Assembly: GCF_027579695.1 (NCBI RefSeq)
Contig: NC_083587.1
Location: forward strand, 7,876,001 to 7,940,000
Source: Neoarius graeffei
Taxonomy: Eukaryota > Chordata > Actinopteri > Siluriformes > Ariidae
Length of the DNA stretch: 64,000 nt
Direction: 5' to 3'
Every line of letters starts with the position of its first letter. Positions within the stretch are counted from its first letter, which is position 1. Shown piece by piece: positions 33,885 to 45,420 of this stretch. Under the pieces are notes generated by a model. It had not been told where the DNA came from and did no database searches. It saw only the letters and a list, made by a program, of their open reading frames with translations. The position numbers and the translations under genes are program-made.

Positions 33885-36865
33885 TCAGATGCTGAAGGGG
33901 GGGCAGGGGGATGTAGGAGCAGAATCTGTGGCAGGGGGCAGAGGGGGGAGGAGGGGCAGAACAGGGAGGGAATTGAACCTCCTGACCGCCTGGTGAAAGA
34001 AACTGTTCTTGAGCCTGCTGGTTTTGGCCCGGAGACTCCACAGTCTCCTCCCTGACAGCAGCAGACTGAAGAGGCTGTGAGATGGGTGGGTGGGGTCACC
34101 TGCAATCCTGATGGCTTTGCAGGTGAGGCGGGAGTTATAAATATCCATTAGAGAAGGGAGAGAGACACCAATGATCCTCTCAGCTGCTCTCACGATGTGC
34201 TGCAGAGTCTTGCAGCAGGACACGGTGCAAGCGCCGTACCACATGGTGATACAGCTGGTCAGGATATTCTCGATGGTGTCTCTGTAGAATGTGTGCATGA
34301 TGGGGGCCGGGACTCTTGCTCTCCTCAGTTTGCGGAGGAAGTACAGACGCTGTTGGGCTTTTTTGGCCAGTGATGCAGAGTTGTTGCTCCAGGACAGGTC
34401 TTCAGAGATGTGCACACCCAGAATCTTGGTGCTGCTTACCCTCTCCACTGCAGCACTGTTGATAAATAGTGGAGCATGCTGGGTGTGCACTCTCCTGAAG
34501 TACACAACAATCTCCTTCATCTTCTCCACGTTCAGATTGTTGTCCTTGCACCACATGGCCAAGCGGCTCACCTCACTCCTGTAGATTGTCTCATCGCCAT
34601 TGTTGATAAGACCCACCACAGTTGTGTCATCCACAAACTTAATGAAGAGATTAGAGTTGGATGTTGGTGTGCAGTCATGGGTCAGCATAGTGAAGAGGAG
34701 GGGGCTTAGCACACATCTTTGGGGGGCCCCCCGTGTTCAATGTGATGGTGCTGGAGGAGTTGCTGCTGACCCGTACAGCCTGTGGTCTCCCCGTCAGGAA
34801 GTCCAGCAGCCAGTTGCACAGGGAGGTGTTGAGTCCCAGCTGGTCCAGTTTATGAATGAGCTGCTGAGGAATGATTGTGTTGAATGCTGAGCTAAAGTCT
34901 GGGAGCAGCATTCTGACATACGAGTCTTTTGTCTCCAGGTGGGTGAGGGCTGAGTGGAGGGCAGTGGAGATGGCATCATCGGCCAAACGGTTGGACTGGT
35001 ATGCAAACTGGAAAGGGTCCAGGGTGGGGGGGAGGGCAGACTTGATATGCCGCATGACTAGCCACTCAAAGCACTTCATGAGGATGGGAGTGAGTGCGAC
35101 AGGGCAGTAGTCATTGAAGCAGGAGGGAAACGGCTTCTTCGGGACCAGGATGATGGTGATGGCTTTAAGGCACGTAGGGACAACAGCCTGGCTCAACGAG
35201 ATGTTGAAGATGTCTGTAAAGACATCTGTGAGCTCCTCGGCACAGTCTCTCAGGACACGACCAGGAATGTTATCAGGACCCGGGGCTTTTCGTGCATTTG
35301 TCATCCTGAGAGCTCTCCTCATGCTGTCTGGGGACAGCATCAACACCTGGTTGCTGGGAGGTGTTGGGGTCTTCTGTGCCGTGGTGATGTTGTCTGCCTC
35401 AAAGCGAGCGAAGAAGTCATTCAACTGATTCAGCAGAAACGTGGAGTTGTCACAGGTCTGTGGTGAGGGCTTGTAGTCTGTGATGGTCTGAATCCCCTGC
35501 CACAGGTTCCTGGTGTCTCTGCTGTCATTGAAATAGTCAGCAATGTACCTGGAATACTGTCTCTTGGCCACCCTGATGCCTCGTGACAGGTTGGCCCTAG
35601 CTGTCCTCAGGCCCACATTGTCCCCAGCTCTGAAGGCAGTGTTCCAAGCCCACAGGAGCCTGTGGACTTCCCCTGTCAACCATGGCTTCTGATTGGCCTG
35701 AATGGAGATGGTTCTGGTGACTGTAACGTCGTCCATGCACTTCCTCATGTAGACAGTGACGATCTCCGTGTACTCCTGGAGATCTGTGATGTTGTTGTAG
35801 GTGGCCGCCTGTCTGAACATGCTCCAGTCAGTGGTGGAAAAACAGTCCTGGAGTGCCTCTGAGGACACCTCTGGCCACAGACGTATCTGCTTTGTAGCTG
35901 GTTTGGTTTGGTTTGGTTTAGCATAACAGTGTAGTGATCTGAGGCCCCAAGGTGGGGGAGGAGTAGGGCTTTGTAGGCGTCTTTATGCATGGTGTAAACA
36001 TTGTCCAGAGTATTATTTCCACATGTGGGAAAGTTGATATGTCCATAGAGTTTTGGAAACACGCTCTTGGGGTTTACATGATTGAAATCCCCAGCCAGGA
36101 TGAGGAAAGCATCTGGGTGGGCTGTCTGCTGCTCACTGATGTGCTGATAGAGTTCATTCAGTGCTTCACTCCTGTTGTTATTGGAGCCAGTAGGGATGTA
36201 TAATGCTACCAGCAATATGGCTGTAAATTCCCTTGGCAGGTAGAATGGCCAGCACTTAATAATTATAAACTCCACCAGTGGTGAGCAGTGTTTGCAGACC
36301 ACAACAGCATTGCGGCACCAGGCATCACTGATGTAAACACAAAGTCCTCTGCCGCAAGTCTTTCCCCCCTGACTAGTGCTCTGTCTGACCGGTAGCATGT
36401 TAGCCGGGCTAGCTGAATGGCACAGTCCAGGATGCTGTCGTTAAGCTATGTTTCCACAAACACGAGGACACAACACTCACTCACAGACTTAAAAGATGAG
36501 CGGAGTAGGCGGACATTATCCAGCTTGTTGTCCAGCGAGCGTACGTTGGCCAGAATGATGTTAGGGATAGCCGGCCGGTGAGGGCTAGCCGCTAGCCTAG
36601 CCCGGATACCACCGCAGTTGCCCCTCTTCTGCTTCCACATGTTCCGCCTGTGGCACTTCCACTGTGGGCTGGATGCAGGAGTGGGGGTCGGTGATTGAGC
36701 AGGCCTCCAGAGCAAACTGTAGTCACATAGCAGTTCCGCATCCACTGGATTTATATCCGTGAATATAGTTCTGTGGATGTCGAGCAGAAACTCACGGGAG
36801 TATGTGCGCCTTAAGACTGATGGACACGACAAAGACGAACAGATACACACTGTTTTAAAACACAA
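33885..36865 (-). pseudogene. Rex1-like endonuclease-reverse transcriptase, broken
   Basis: The frame begins near MCFKTVCICSS (36865), with the APE-type endonuclease at about 36600-35920 ([26 protein letters not shown]). The reverse transcriptase runs about 35870-33885 with [37 protein letters not shown], the block-D motif [13 protein letters not shown], catalytic FVDD and KILGVHISEDLSW. Several family-typical residues are changed (for example FIDFSSAFN has become LPDFSSAFN). Stops and frame changes split it into about four segments. Confidence 0.87.
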
Positions 36866-36923
36866 AAAGCACAGTTCTGTCGGGACAGGAATCCAATCGC
36901 TTCCCTGATTACAGTTCTCCTAA

Positions 36924-38995
36924 TAGTGGAGCGGATAGCTGATAAAATATTTCAATTGGTGAGCAAAGCACCAAATTTTGCATGAAACTTTGTCTGCATG
37001 TACCTAACCAAAAATCATCGTTGGCCACTCAAGTTTCCACCATTTTCAAGATGGCTGCCATGATTTTCAAAATGGTGTAATTTTTTACAGTTTTCGCCTA
37101 CTAGTTTTATTATTATATGTACCATTTTTAATTTAAATTCTTTTCTTTTGCTAATATCTACCTCAATATGACTCCCCATAGCCATAATAGTATACTCACA
37201 GGCAGAAATCAGTGCTGGTCCAACATCTTTTTCAAAAACAAGTAAAACCTCTCGACCTTTGTGGAAATCCTTGAGCTCTGGAATACTTGAAAGTAATTTT
37301 TTCTTCAATCGAGTTCTGTTCAGTGTTGACTTAGTTTTGAACTGTTTCAGCCTTTCTTCATACAAATTGCATAGATCAACTAGTTTGAAGACCACTCCTC
37401 CTGAGCTGCCACGTTGGGTTTCTACTATGTGTGTAACTAACTCCGCAAAAATGATTTGGTTGATTTTGCCCTCTTGTTCATTACCATCTTCTGACTGTAA
37501 CTTCTTAAGACTTGATAAATGTGCCCGTTCCTTATCGTACAATGCTTTCAGACAACCTCCATGGTATTTGAGCTCTTGTGCAACTACATCTCCTGCACTT
37601 AATTTAGCGAAAAGTTCTTATCTTGAAGATTTGTTGCACATTGGTGTAGTCACGTGTTAATCTTCATTGTCATCATCTCATGCAGTTCAGAACGGGATGA
37701 TGGTTTCTCGCATATAAAACATTCATCAAGGCAGTGTGGTTGCTCTTCTGCTGTGGTAATAGGCCTTTGTCTTGTAAATTTAGGTGATGGTTGGTCAGAA
37801 CGATTATCACGTGGCTGGTGTCTCTTTTGAGCTCTTTGAAGTTTGGTGTTATTAAACTTCAATCTACACGACTTGTGATATTTTGCATTGTGTTTTATCA
37901 GGGCAGCTTCTATTCCATCGCCTTCATCTATTCGCTGAATGTCAAGAGGAACGGGCATTTCATTGATTTTGGCAAACTCCAGAATATTGGTAGACAACGT
38001 TCTGTAACCAGATTTAGCAGAGTTAGTTGTAGGTGAAGGAGATTTGAGTGATTCATTTTTGTCTTCCTGACATATAAAACATTTTGACCAATCTGTGATA
38101 TGCTTCTCTTGAGCAGACAAAGAAAGTCGAATTCTTTTCGACATAATTATCAAAACAAATGATCAAACAAACAAATTCAAATGTAATTGCAAAAAGATAC
38201 AAACGCAGTAATAAGGAAAATGATTTGTCACTATCAATAACTGAAGGCCGAGGGATTATCCTTTTACCACCTACAGCTATAACACTTTAACGTATGGGAT
38301 ACAACTAGGTTCGAAGATGGAATTCCTACACCTAGCCCGATCGTTCATCCAGTGCAATTTAACTCCTGTGCGATCTGTACACCATTTGAGGGACTTTTAG
38401 CCCCGTCCCTCTTGGCTCGGCTCTCCCGCGTTGGCACACTCCATCAATTCGGATACGACATCACGACCTGTATATACGGGGCGGATCGTAATGTATTTGG
38501 GAGACTTTGTATCAATAATGAACAAAGCTTACACTGAACCCCATGCCGAGTTTAACGGCAGTAAATTGCACCATTGTGCCCTGGTAGTGTTTGCAATTTA
38601 CTCTTTTGAGAGTATAAAACAACAGTTTCTTAGTTGCCCTTTTGAATCAAACTTTTATCATGCTCCTGGACAGTTTTGATCCAGGTTGAATTATTTTGAA
38701 AGAATAGTCATTATAACTTCACTCACATAATAACCAAAGCCTTCTACATTAAAATTGTGAAAATCCGGCTAAAAAAACGACCACGATAAAGATATATGTC
38801 CATATTTCGGAAATTTGGTTGTTGAAAATGACGCCATTTTGAAAATGGCGGTGGCCATCTTTAAAATGGCGGAAATTGCGAAGGCCAATGATTGTTTTGG
38901 AAACAGTATGGTTTGATCTACATGTGTGCCAATTTTCATGCTTTGCTCACCAAGTGAAATATTCTGGTGAAAATTTCATGTTAGCCGCTACACTA
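36924..38995 (-). mobile_element. Unclassified DNA transposon with long inverted ends
   Basis: The left end TAGTGGAGCGGATAGC and right end (inward) TAGTGTAGCGGCTAAC form the tips of imperfect inverted repeats of roughly 150-170 bp (shared inner motif TTGGTGAGCAAAGCA; both arms carry CCATTTT and ATGGC motifs). A 3-bp target duplication, TAA, flanks it (36921-36923 and 38996-38998), as in PIF/Harbinger, but the encoded protein does not resemble a Harbinger transposase that I know. It is 2,072 bp with one minus-strand gene remnant and about 850 bp of non-coding DNA (38154-38920). I cannot name the superfamily. Confidence 0.75.
37015..38153 (-). pseudogene. Cys/His-rich transposon protein of unknown family, broken
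   Basis: Starts MSKRIRLSLSAQEKH. Three zinc-binding-like clusters are visible: CFICQ with a distant HKSC (HNAKYHKSCRLKFNNTKL), CFICEK with a nearby H, and AGDVVAQELKYHGGCLKALY near 37560. The later part (37542-37015) is rich in helices (FAELVTHIVETQRG; LLSSIPELKDFHKG) and ends within the left inverted repeat. A TGA near 37646 and a frame change near 37600 break it. I have the impression of similar hypothetical proteins in fish and cnidarian genomes, but I cannot confirm this and assign no function. Confidence 0.6.
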
Positions 38996-39053
38996 TAACT
39001 CGGAGTTATCTGTGTTCCCCTACCAGAAAATCAACTGCTGGTTGAAGCATTTT

Positions 39054-39126
39054 GTGGTCAGCCAAGCATCTAACAGAGAATCTTCTAATTTGTAGTCAGA
39101 CCTCTTATCCATTGCATCACTGGCCC
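39054..39126 (-). pseudogene. tRNA-Arg-like relic
   Basis: The minus strand reads GGGCCAGTGATGCAATGGAT, then TCTGACTACAAATTAGAAG, close to vertebrate tRNA-Arg(ACG). The anticodon position reads ACA, the T-arm has lost its consensus (GTTAGATG for GTTCGACT) and the acceptor stem has mismatches. Decayed. Confidence 0.65.
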
Positions 39127-39208
39127 AAGCAGAACCACTGTAAGTGAGGTCCAAACTACATATGATTTTCCATTTAGTCAGTGTTCAGTAGTGAGATGGA
39201 AAGTGCAA

Positions 39209-39280
39209 CACCATAACCTGGATTCAAACCAGACTTGCTGCAGCCACAACACAGAGTACTAACCACTATACTATCACAAC
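39209..39280 (-). pseudogene. tRNA-His(GTG)-like relic
   Basis: The minus strand reads GTTGTGATAGTATAGTGGTT, then CTCTGTGTTGTGGCTGCAG with anticodon GTG, then GGTTTGAATCC. The length is canonical (72 nt). The acceptor stem GTTGTGA/TTATGGT pairs only weakly, and the T-loop cytosine is changed, so I call it decayed. It lies 82 bp from the tRNA-Arg relic on the same strand. Confidence 0.7.
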
Positions 39281-39660
39281 ACTCTGCTACCCGAGGGCAG
39301 AGTGTCTGATCAGGTTGCCACAAACTCAATGGCTAGACATGGATTGAGCCATCCCGGCCCACTTTTGGCCTGGTGTTGTGAGAACAGTCAGCTTTTTAGT
39401 TCAGTTCAGTTCAATTTCATTACTCATTTTCTGTTAACACTTGGCCAACTTGCAATGAAATGCAGTGGATTAGATAAGAACCAGAAACAAGTCTCTCAGC
39501 ACTGGAGCCCGACAGGAGTTTAACAGAATATCAGTTAAAAAAAAGGTTTAAAGTCTGAAAGATAAAAAAAATGGAAGTTAAATTCAAGTGAAAATAGAAA
39601 TAACTGAGCTGTATGCATGCATTGTCTCAGGGGGTAGTGTGGGGAGGGGGTGTAGCACAA
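39281..39660. other. Non-coding stretch, nothing recognised
   Basis: No gene or repeat end identified; A-rich near 39540-39600. Confidence 0.5.
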
Positions 39661-39699
39661 GCATCTGTATTGCACATCGGAAAAACTGACACATGCAGT

Positions 39700-40383
39700 T
39701 ACCAGTAATTGCACTTTGTTGAAGACAAATTAAGTACTGACCATGTAAACAGAGTTTTGATATGTGTTGGTAAATGTGGAAACAGTAAATATGTAAATGT
39801 TTTGGTGATATGTAAACGGAGTCTTGTGATATAAACAGAGTCTTGTGATATGTCGATTGTGGACCTGTAGTAGTTTGAAATGATGTTTGCCTTCATGCCA
39901 AACTTCTTCAGCCTCCTCAGGAAGCACAGCCGCTGGTGAGCTTTCCTGACCACAGTGTGGAACTTGAAGCTGCTGACTCTTTCGACCTCATCTTCGTTGA
40001 TGTAGATGGCCTAGTGTGTCCTCCCTTGCTGTCTCCTGTAGTCCACTATCATCTCCTTAGTTTTCCTGACGGTGAGAGAGAGGTTGTTGTTCTGGCACCA
40101 GCTGGCTAATGCCTTCACTTCCTCTCTGCATGCCGTCTCATCATTGTCCGTAAGGAGGCCCGAGATGGTTGTATCGTCAGCAATCTTGATGACGATGTTG
40201 GCGCTGTATTTAGCAGTGCAGTCGTGGGCGAACAAGGAGTACATGAGGGGACTGAGCACACAGCCCAGTGGCGCACCTGTGTTCAGGATAAGCGAGGAGG
40301 AAGTGTGGCTACCGATTATCACCACCTGGGGTCTGCCTGTCAGAAAGTCAAAGATCCATTTGCAAATGGTCATCTGCTCATGA
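39700..40383 (-). mobile_element. Rex1-like LINE fragment
   Basis: The minus-strand frame at 40373-40011 reads [31 protein letters not shown] and [10 protein letters not shown] (catalytic IADD), and [20 protein letters not shown]. The frame at 39953-39699 continues with RKAHQRLCFLRRLKKFG. It is the same family as the LINE at 33640-36920 but a different copy, truncated at both ends. A short deletion separates the two frames. Confidence 0.85.
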
Positions 40384-40385
40384 AA

Positions 40386-42279
40386 TCGTTAAATATTTCC
40401 TCATGATTGCATTTTCTCTGCTCATCCCAAGGCAGTTTTACTTATTAAGTGCAAATTTGCAGCTAAATGCTTTCAAGATCTTGCAACCTGATTTGATTTT
40501 GGTTGCTGGTCACAGCCCATGGTCAGACTGTGAGCTGAGCTTTGTCAGAGATAGCTTTCAGAAAACAGGTTTCAGTGGCCTTTTTGAAGGACGCTTTAGC
40601 TTCAGAAAATGCTAAATGTAACTCAAAGAATGTTGAACCTTGGTCCTATCTAATGAGCTGTGCAGGCTCTAAGATGAGCTATATTGAACCATAGGATATG
40701 TATTTTCTTTTAGAACGTGAAGAATTTTGTCCATCAGCTCACTTTGAAAATGTTACCAGAATTTTGACCATCAGTTCACTTGGAAAATGTTACCACTGGA
40801 AACAGTTGGTGCATTATTAAATGCAAAATACGATAAAGGAGACTCCAACCACTTGAGCAACTGAAATCCTATAATCAGGCAAGAATGGGACAACATTTCT
40901 CTTTCAAAACTACAGCACTTGGTTTCCTCAGTTCCCAAACATTTACAGAGTTTTCTTAAAACAAGAGGTGATGCAGCACAGTGGTAAACATGCCCCTGTC
41001 CCAACTTTTTGAAATGTGTTCCTGGCATCAAATTGAAAATTAGCATATCTTTTTCAAACAACAGTAAAATTTCTCAGTTTCAACATTTGATATGTTTTCT
41101 TTGGACTGTTTTCAATGAAAGATAGGGTTTCCATGATTTACAAACCAACACATTCTTTTTTATTTGTATTTTACACAGCGTCCTCACCAGAATTATTATA
41201 GTTTTGAAATTTTCATCATTTTTTTAGTTGTTCAGTTTTTTTTATTTCAGTTGAGTTCTTCATTCATTTTACAAGTGCATAGGTAGTTTTAGCTTTATTT
41301 TGAGAAATTGACTAATTTTAGTTGAGTTTTTAATATGTTTTAGTTTTTCAGGTCCAGTCACAGATATCCCATAATAACTAGATAGGACACAAGCTGTTTA
41401 CTGTTTAGCTGCTACTTAAATTTTGTTCTCGACTACATCAATGAAAATAGGAATGAAATGAAAGTATGTGTTTTAACACTGCAATAATGCTTAGCAATAA
41501 TGAAATTACATGAAAAAGAGGGTTTGTGATCACTCTAAACGTATCAAACAGGATTGTTGGCGAGCATGTTTTTCAATTTTTTAGAGCCAACATGAAAAAA
41601 ATCCATGTTTGCCCAACTAAATGAAGCTGGATATGATGACAGGTCAGACATCTACTGTGTTTTACTGTCGGTCTTTCAAATCCATAATTCTCCTTTTTCC
41701 CTTACAAATCTAAGCTTTATTTATATATTTTTTTAAAAGTCACTAAATATTGCTTAATTTAAAAGGATTGTAAATAAATGGTGTTTGCATTCCGCAGTAA
41801 TGGACCCGAACCAGCCTTGGCCGACACCTGGGTGCCCATGAAAGAAAGACATGATAACGGCATAATTTGTTCAAAGAATCCCATTATGACACACAGATGT
41901 AGAAAAAGTTTGAGATAGGTATTGGAAGGATCACTAACAATGAATTTGCAGATGTTTTACTGCAAAGAGAACTAGCATGTAGTGTTCATCTGCTTTCAAT
42001 AAATAAATAAATAAATAAAATAGATGAAAAAACATGGATTTTGGGAAGAGTGAACTGACCCCTTTAATCATTTCCTTTTAACAGATTTTTAAACAGATTA
42101 AGTAGAGTCTGCTTCTTTCAGCTTCTCCCATTAGGACTCACCACAGTAGATCAATTTATGAGCCACATATTTGATTTGGCATAGCTTCCCACCCCCAAAC
42201 ACTGGATACAATGTACTCAGGCTTGGGACTCGCACTATATGCACTGGCTTGTGCAACTCCAGTGGCTGGTTATTTTTGC
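40386..42279. other. AT-rich non-coding stretch with degraded repeats
   Basis: No gene is seen. Bases 40490-40640 (CTTTCAGAAAACAGGTTTCA...) are a weak relative of the repeat near tRNA-Lys at 43597-43858. Bases 40780-41180 resemble a common degraded fish DNA-transposon sequence (AATGGGACAACATTTCTCTT; ACACAGCGTCC) that I cannot place firmly. An (AATA)n run lies at 41998-42018. Confidence 0.4.
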
Positions 42280-42452
42280 CTCGTCTGCATGTCTTTGAAC
42301 TGTGGAAGGAAACTGGAGCACTCAGAGGAATTCCACACAGATAACATGTAAACTCCACACAGAAAGGCCCCTGTTAGCCATGAAGTTTGAACCTGGAACC
42401 ATTTTGCTGTGTGGCAACAGTGCAAACTACTACACCTCCACACCACTCTGAA
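42280..42452 (-). mobile_element. Degraded tRNA-headed SINE
   Basis: Reverse-strand remnants of the DANA/Mermaid-like SINE: core CTGCATGTCTTTGAACTGTG near 42286, then AACTCCACACAGAAAGG, then the head ending at CACCACTCT. It is more diverged than the copy at 46993. Confidence 0.8.
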
Positions 42453-42601
42453 AGCTGCTCAGAATGTAGTGATTCATTTTTGATAGCAACATCTCTGACA
42501 GTATTTCCAGCTGCAAGCCCGAAAGTACTGGAACAGCAAGGCCAATTCTGTTGTGTTTTTTTTTTGCCATACACTGAAGACATTTGCGTTTGAGGTCAAA
42601 A

Positions 42602-42990
42602 GTGGGTGGCACGGTGGTGTAGTGGTTAGCACTATAACGTCGCAGCAGGAAGGTTCTGGGTTTGAGCCCATTGGCCAAGGGGGGCCTTTCAGTGTGGAGT
42701 TTGCATGTTCTTTCTGTGCCTGTGTGGGTTTCCTCTGGGTGCTCTGGTTTTCCCCACAGTTCAAAGACATGCGGTTTGGTTATTATGGGGTAGCCATGGC
42801 CTGAGGTTAGGCTGAAGTGTCCTTGAGCAAGGGCACCTAACCCACAACTGCTCCCTGGGTGCTGTAGCATAGCTGCCCACTGCTCTGTTTATGTGTGTGT
42901 GCTCATTGCTCACTTGTGTGTGCGGGTGTGTGTTCACTGCTCCAGTTGCGTTAAATGCAGAGTTTAAATTCCACTGTGTGCTTAAGAATT
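42602..42990 (+). mobile_element. tRNA-headed SINE with a different 3' half
   Basis: The head GGCACGGTGGTGTAGTGGTT and B-box GGTTTGAGCCC match the other SINEs, as does the core to about 42775. The 3' half differs: CCTTGAGCAAGGGCACCTAA and TTGCGTTAAATGCAGAG, ending near ATTACATGTGAC. It therefore belongs to another subfamily sharing the head and core. Confidence 0.8.
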
Positions 42991-43132
42991 ACATGTGACA
43001 TTTAAAGGCTTCTTGGCTTGCCTTCTACCGTATATGTGATAGGTCAGAATTTCAGCTTTTATTTCTTGATATTTACATCTATATAACGGAATGTTGTTGG
43101 GATTTTTGCACAGTCAAATGCAGAAACATTCA

Positions 43133-43320
43133 GGTCAAGTCAAGTCAAGTTTATTTGTATGGTGCTTTTAACAATAAACATTGTCGCAAAGCAGCTTCAC
43201 AGACTTTAATGACTTAAAACATGAGCTAATTTTATCCCTAATCTATCCCCAATGAGCAAGCCTGTGGTGATGGTGGCAAGGAAAAATTCCCTCAGATAAT
43301 GTGAAGGATCTTGACCAGTG
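43133..43320 (-). mobile_element. L2-type LINE 3' end
   Basis: The minus strand reads GCAAGCCTGTG...-complement sequence through TTTGCGACAATGTTTATTG and an (ACTTG)n tail at 43133-43150. It matches the 3' end of the L2 LINE at 60940-62995 closely. Only the 3' UTR end is present. Confidence 0.85.
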
Positions 43321-43490
43321 GCTCACTTGCAGAATGCTACCAGCATGACTATTCTTTATAAAGGTCTTGCCTTGGTTCAAGGAATGCCTTTCTTGTCATG
43401 GTATTGGACTGGTTTGACACGCATCACCATTTTCAACCATGCTTGTCTTTTCAGGACAAGGAGACCAAATGACTAAAAAACAAGTCTATT

Positions 43491-43566
43491 CCTCTGACAA
43501 GGAGTGAACTAGCCATTGGACCATCAGACTAAAACACTGATGCGCTCCCCAGTGAGCTTCCCAGGC
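43491..43566 (-). pseudogene. tRNA-Lys-like relic
   Basis: The minus strand reads GCCTGGGAAGCTCACTGGGG, then GCATCAGTGTTTTAGTCTGA, alignable over its length with tRNA-Lys(TTT). The anticodon stem is disturbed and the T-arm is lost. It lies about 330 bp from a better-preserved tRNA-Lys on the same strand. Confidence 0.6.
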
Positions 43567-43596
43567 TATCTCTACGATGACCATTCAGGATTTTTT

Positions 43597-43858
43597 TTTT
43601 CAAGCTCATGCTAAAAGCCAATATTGCTCCGCTAAGAGCTCTTTCACCAATTCGGCTCACTGAGGAAAGTGCCTCAAGGTGCCATTTGAGATGCTTTCAG
43701 AACATGTGCATCAGATGGCTGGTTGTTGAATGGTGTGCTTGCTTCAGAAGGATAGAGTTTTCAGTACTGTACTTGCATCACAGTGAAAGTATGATTGAAA
43801 GCTAGCTCGTAGAAGGCTCTTGCTCTCTGGTTGTTTTCAAATGCATTTTCAACCAGGT
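43597..43858. repeat. Repeat associated with tRNA-Lys, copy 1
   Basis: CTCTTTCACCAATTCGGCTC through CAAATGCATTTTCAACC. A second copy lies at 44265-44410 and continues at 47656-47765, where an L1 split it. A much weaker copy may lie near 40490-40640. Confidence 0.75.
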
Positions 43859-43899
43859 TCTGGCTTTCCCCTCCAAGAAGGTAAACCTGTTGAAACAAG

Positions 43900-43972
43900 C
43901 ACCTGAACAGGGACTTGAACCCTGGACCCTCAGATTAAAAGGCTGATGTTCTACCGACTGAGCTATTCAGGC
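43900..43972 (-). tRNA. tRNA-Lys(TTT), nearly intact
   Basis: 73 nt on the minus strand beginning GCCTGAATAGCTCAGTCGGT; anticodon TTT in loop CTTTTAA; T-arm CAGGG/TTCAAGT/CCCTG is perfect. The acceptor GCCTGAA/TTCAGGT pairs with one wobble. The D-stem has one mismatch (GAAC for GAGC) and the anticodon stem one C-T mismatch. No clear T-run terminator follows at once. It could be a functional gene or a recently decayed one. Confidence 0.7.
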
Positions 43973-44716
43973 TCCCAGCCCAGTCTTCGGGAAAGAATGG
44001 GTTGGGCCTGTGGGCGCACATGTTCAACTGTTTCCGCTGAGAAAATTTGTCCTCCGCACTGGATCAGAGACCTTCTTGCGGCTGTCAAAAGCTTATTCAC
44101 GTAACTGACTCATGAAATGAACACCAGGGTGCTTGTCCCCTATTTTTTGTTCAACAGCACTATCCAAGATAACAAGGTGTCATCTTGTCTCTGCTTCACT
44201 CATAAAAAGCAGCGCTCTAGCACATTTTCCTCTTGATTGCCCATCATCTGGCACAAATAATGTCTAAGCTAAGATTGCTCAATGAAGAACTCCTTCACCA
44301 ATTCGACTCACTGAAGAAAATGCCTCAAAGTGCCGCTTGAGATGGTTTCAGAACACACGTTTCAGGGGGCTTGTTGAATAGTGTGCTAGATTCAGACCGA
44401 TAGAGTTTTCGTTTTTTTCCCCAAATATTTTTTAATAAGTTTTAACCTACATACATAGACTACATACTTACATACATACATGTACATACATACATACATC
44501 TAAGCATTTTGACAATAAATGTATGTGTGTTACAAGAAAATAACATGAAGACACTGACAGTAAAACCCAAACAAACAAAACAAACAAATGTCAACAACTT
44601 CAAAGAAAAAAAAACTAAAATAAACAAAATCAAAAATAGCTTCTCATTAAATGGCTTTAGCTTTCACTCATCACATCTGACATCCCATTAACTCCACCAT
44701 CTTCAAGAAAGGATAA

Positions 44717-45417
44717 GGCCAAGTTTACATTAGACCGTATCTGTCTCGTTTTCTTCGCGGATGCACTGTCTGTTTACATTAAACCGCCTGGAAACGCCGG
44801 GAAATGGGAATCCGCCAGGGTCCACGTATTCAATCCAGATCGTGTCAGCTCCGGTGCTGTGTAAACATTGAGAATACGCGGATACGCTGTGCTGGGCTCT
44901 AGCTGGCGTCGTCATTGGACAACGTCACTGTGACATCCACCTTCCTGATTCGCTGGTGTTGGTCATGTGACGCGACTGCTGAAAAACGGCGTGGACTTCC
45001 GCCTTGTATCATCTTTCATTAAAGAGTATAAAAGTATGAAAATACTGCAAATACTGATGCAAATACTGCCCATTGTGTAGTTATGATTGTCTTTAGGCTT
45101 GCCATCCTTCCACTTGCAAGTGGTAAGTGATATGCGCTGGGATCACACACACAGCGGCTCAGTCCCGAATCACAGCTTGTGCACTTCACTCGCGTGCTCT
45201 GTGAGCTGTGCAAGGCCGGAGTGCGCACCCTCCAGAGGGCACTCGCTGTTCAGGGCGGAGTGATTTGGAGCGCAGGATGCCTGCGGAGCCGAGCGTATCC
45301 GTGTATTGGTGTTGCTGTGTGCACGCAAGTCGTGTATTGGTGTTGCTGTGTGCACACTAATCGTTTAAAAAACATTAATCTGATGATCCGCTGATACGGT
45401 CTAATGTAAACATGGGC
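44717..45417. mobile_element. PIF/Harbinger-type MITE
   Basis: Terminal inverted repeats of about 25 bp: left GGCCAAGTTTACATTAGACC, right (inward) GCCCATGTTTACATTAGACC, both followed by GTATC. The 3-bp target duplication TAA (44714-44716 and 45418-45420) fits the TWA preference of PIF/Harbinger. It is 701 bp with no transposase. Short open frames inside it are chance. Confidence 0.9.
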
Positions 45418-45420
45418 TAA

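Larger units (their letters stand above)
29946..36920 (-). mobile_element. Rex1-like LINE split by an R4/Dong-type LINE
   Basis: Main body at 33640-36920; the 3' UTR end lies at 29946-30235, beyond the R4/Dong-type insert (30319-33612). Both sides of the insert carry the same (TG)n(TA)n tract. Endonuclease: NIILANVRSLDNKLDNVR and LAGDFNHVNP. Reverse transcriptase: [38 protein letters not shown]. The 3' UTR holds a 60-63 bp minisatellite (30058-30218). A stop near 36443 and frame changes near 35800 and 34700 break the single expected frame, so it is inactive. Confidence 0.85.
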
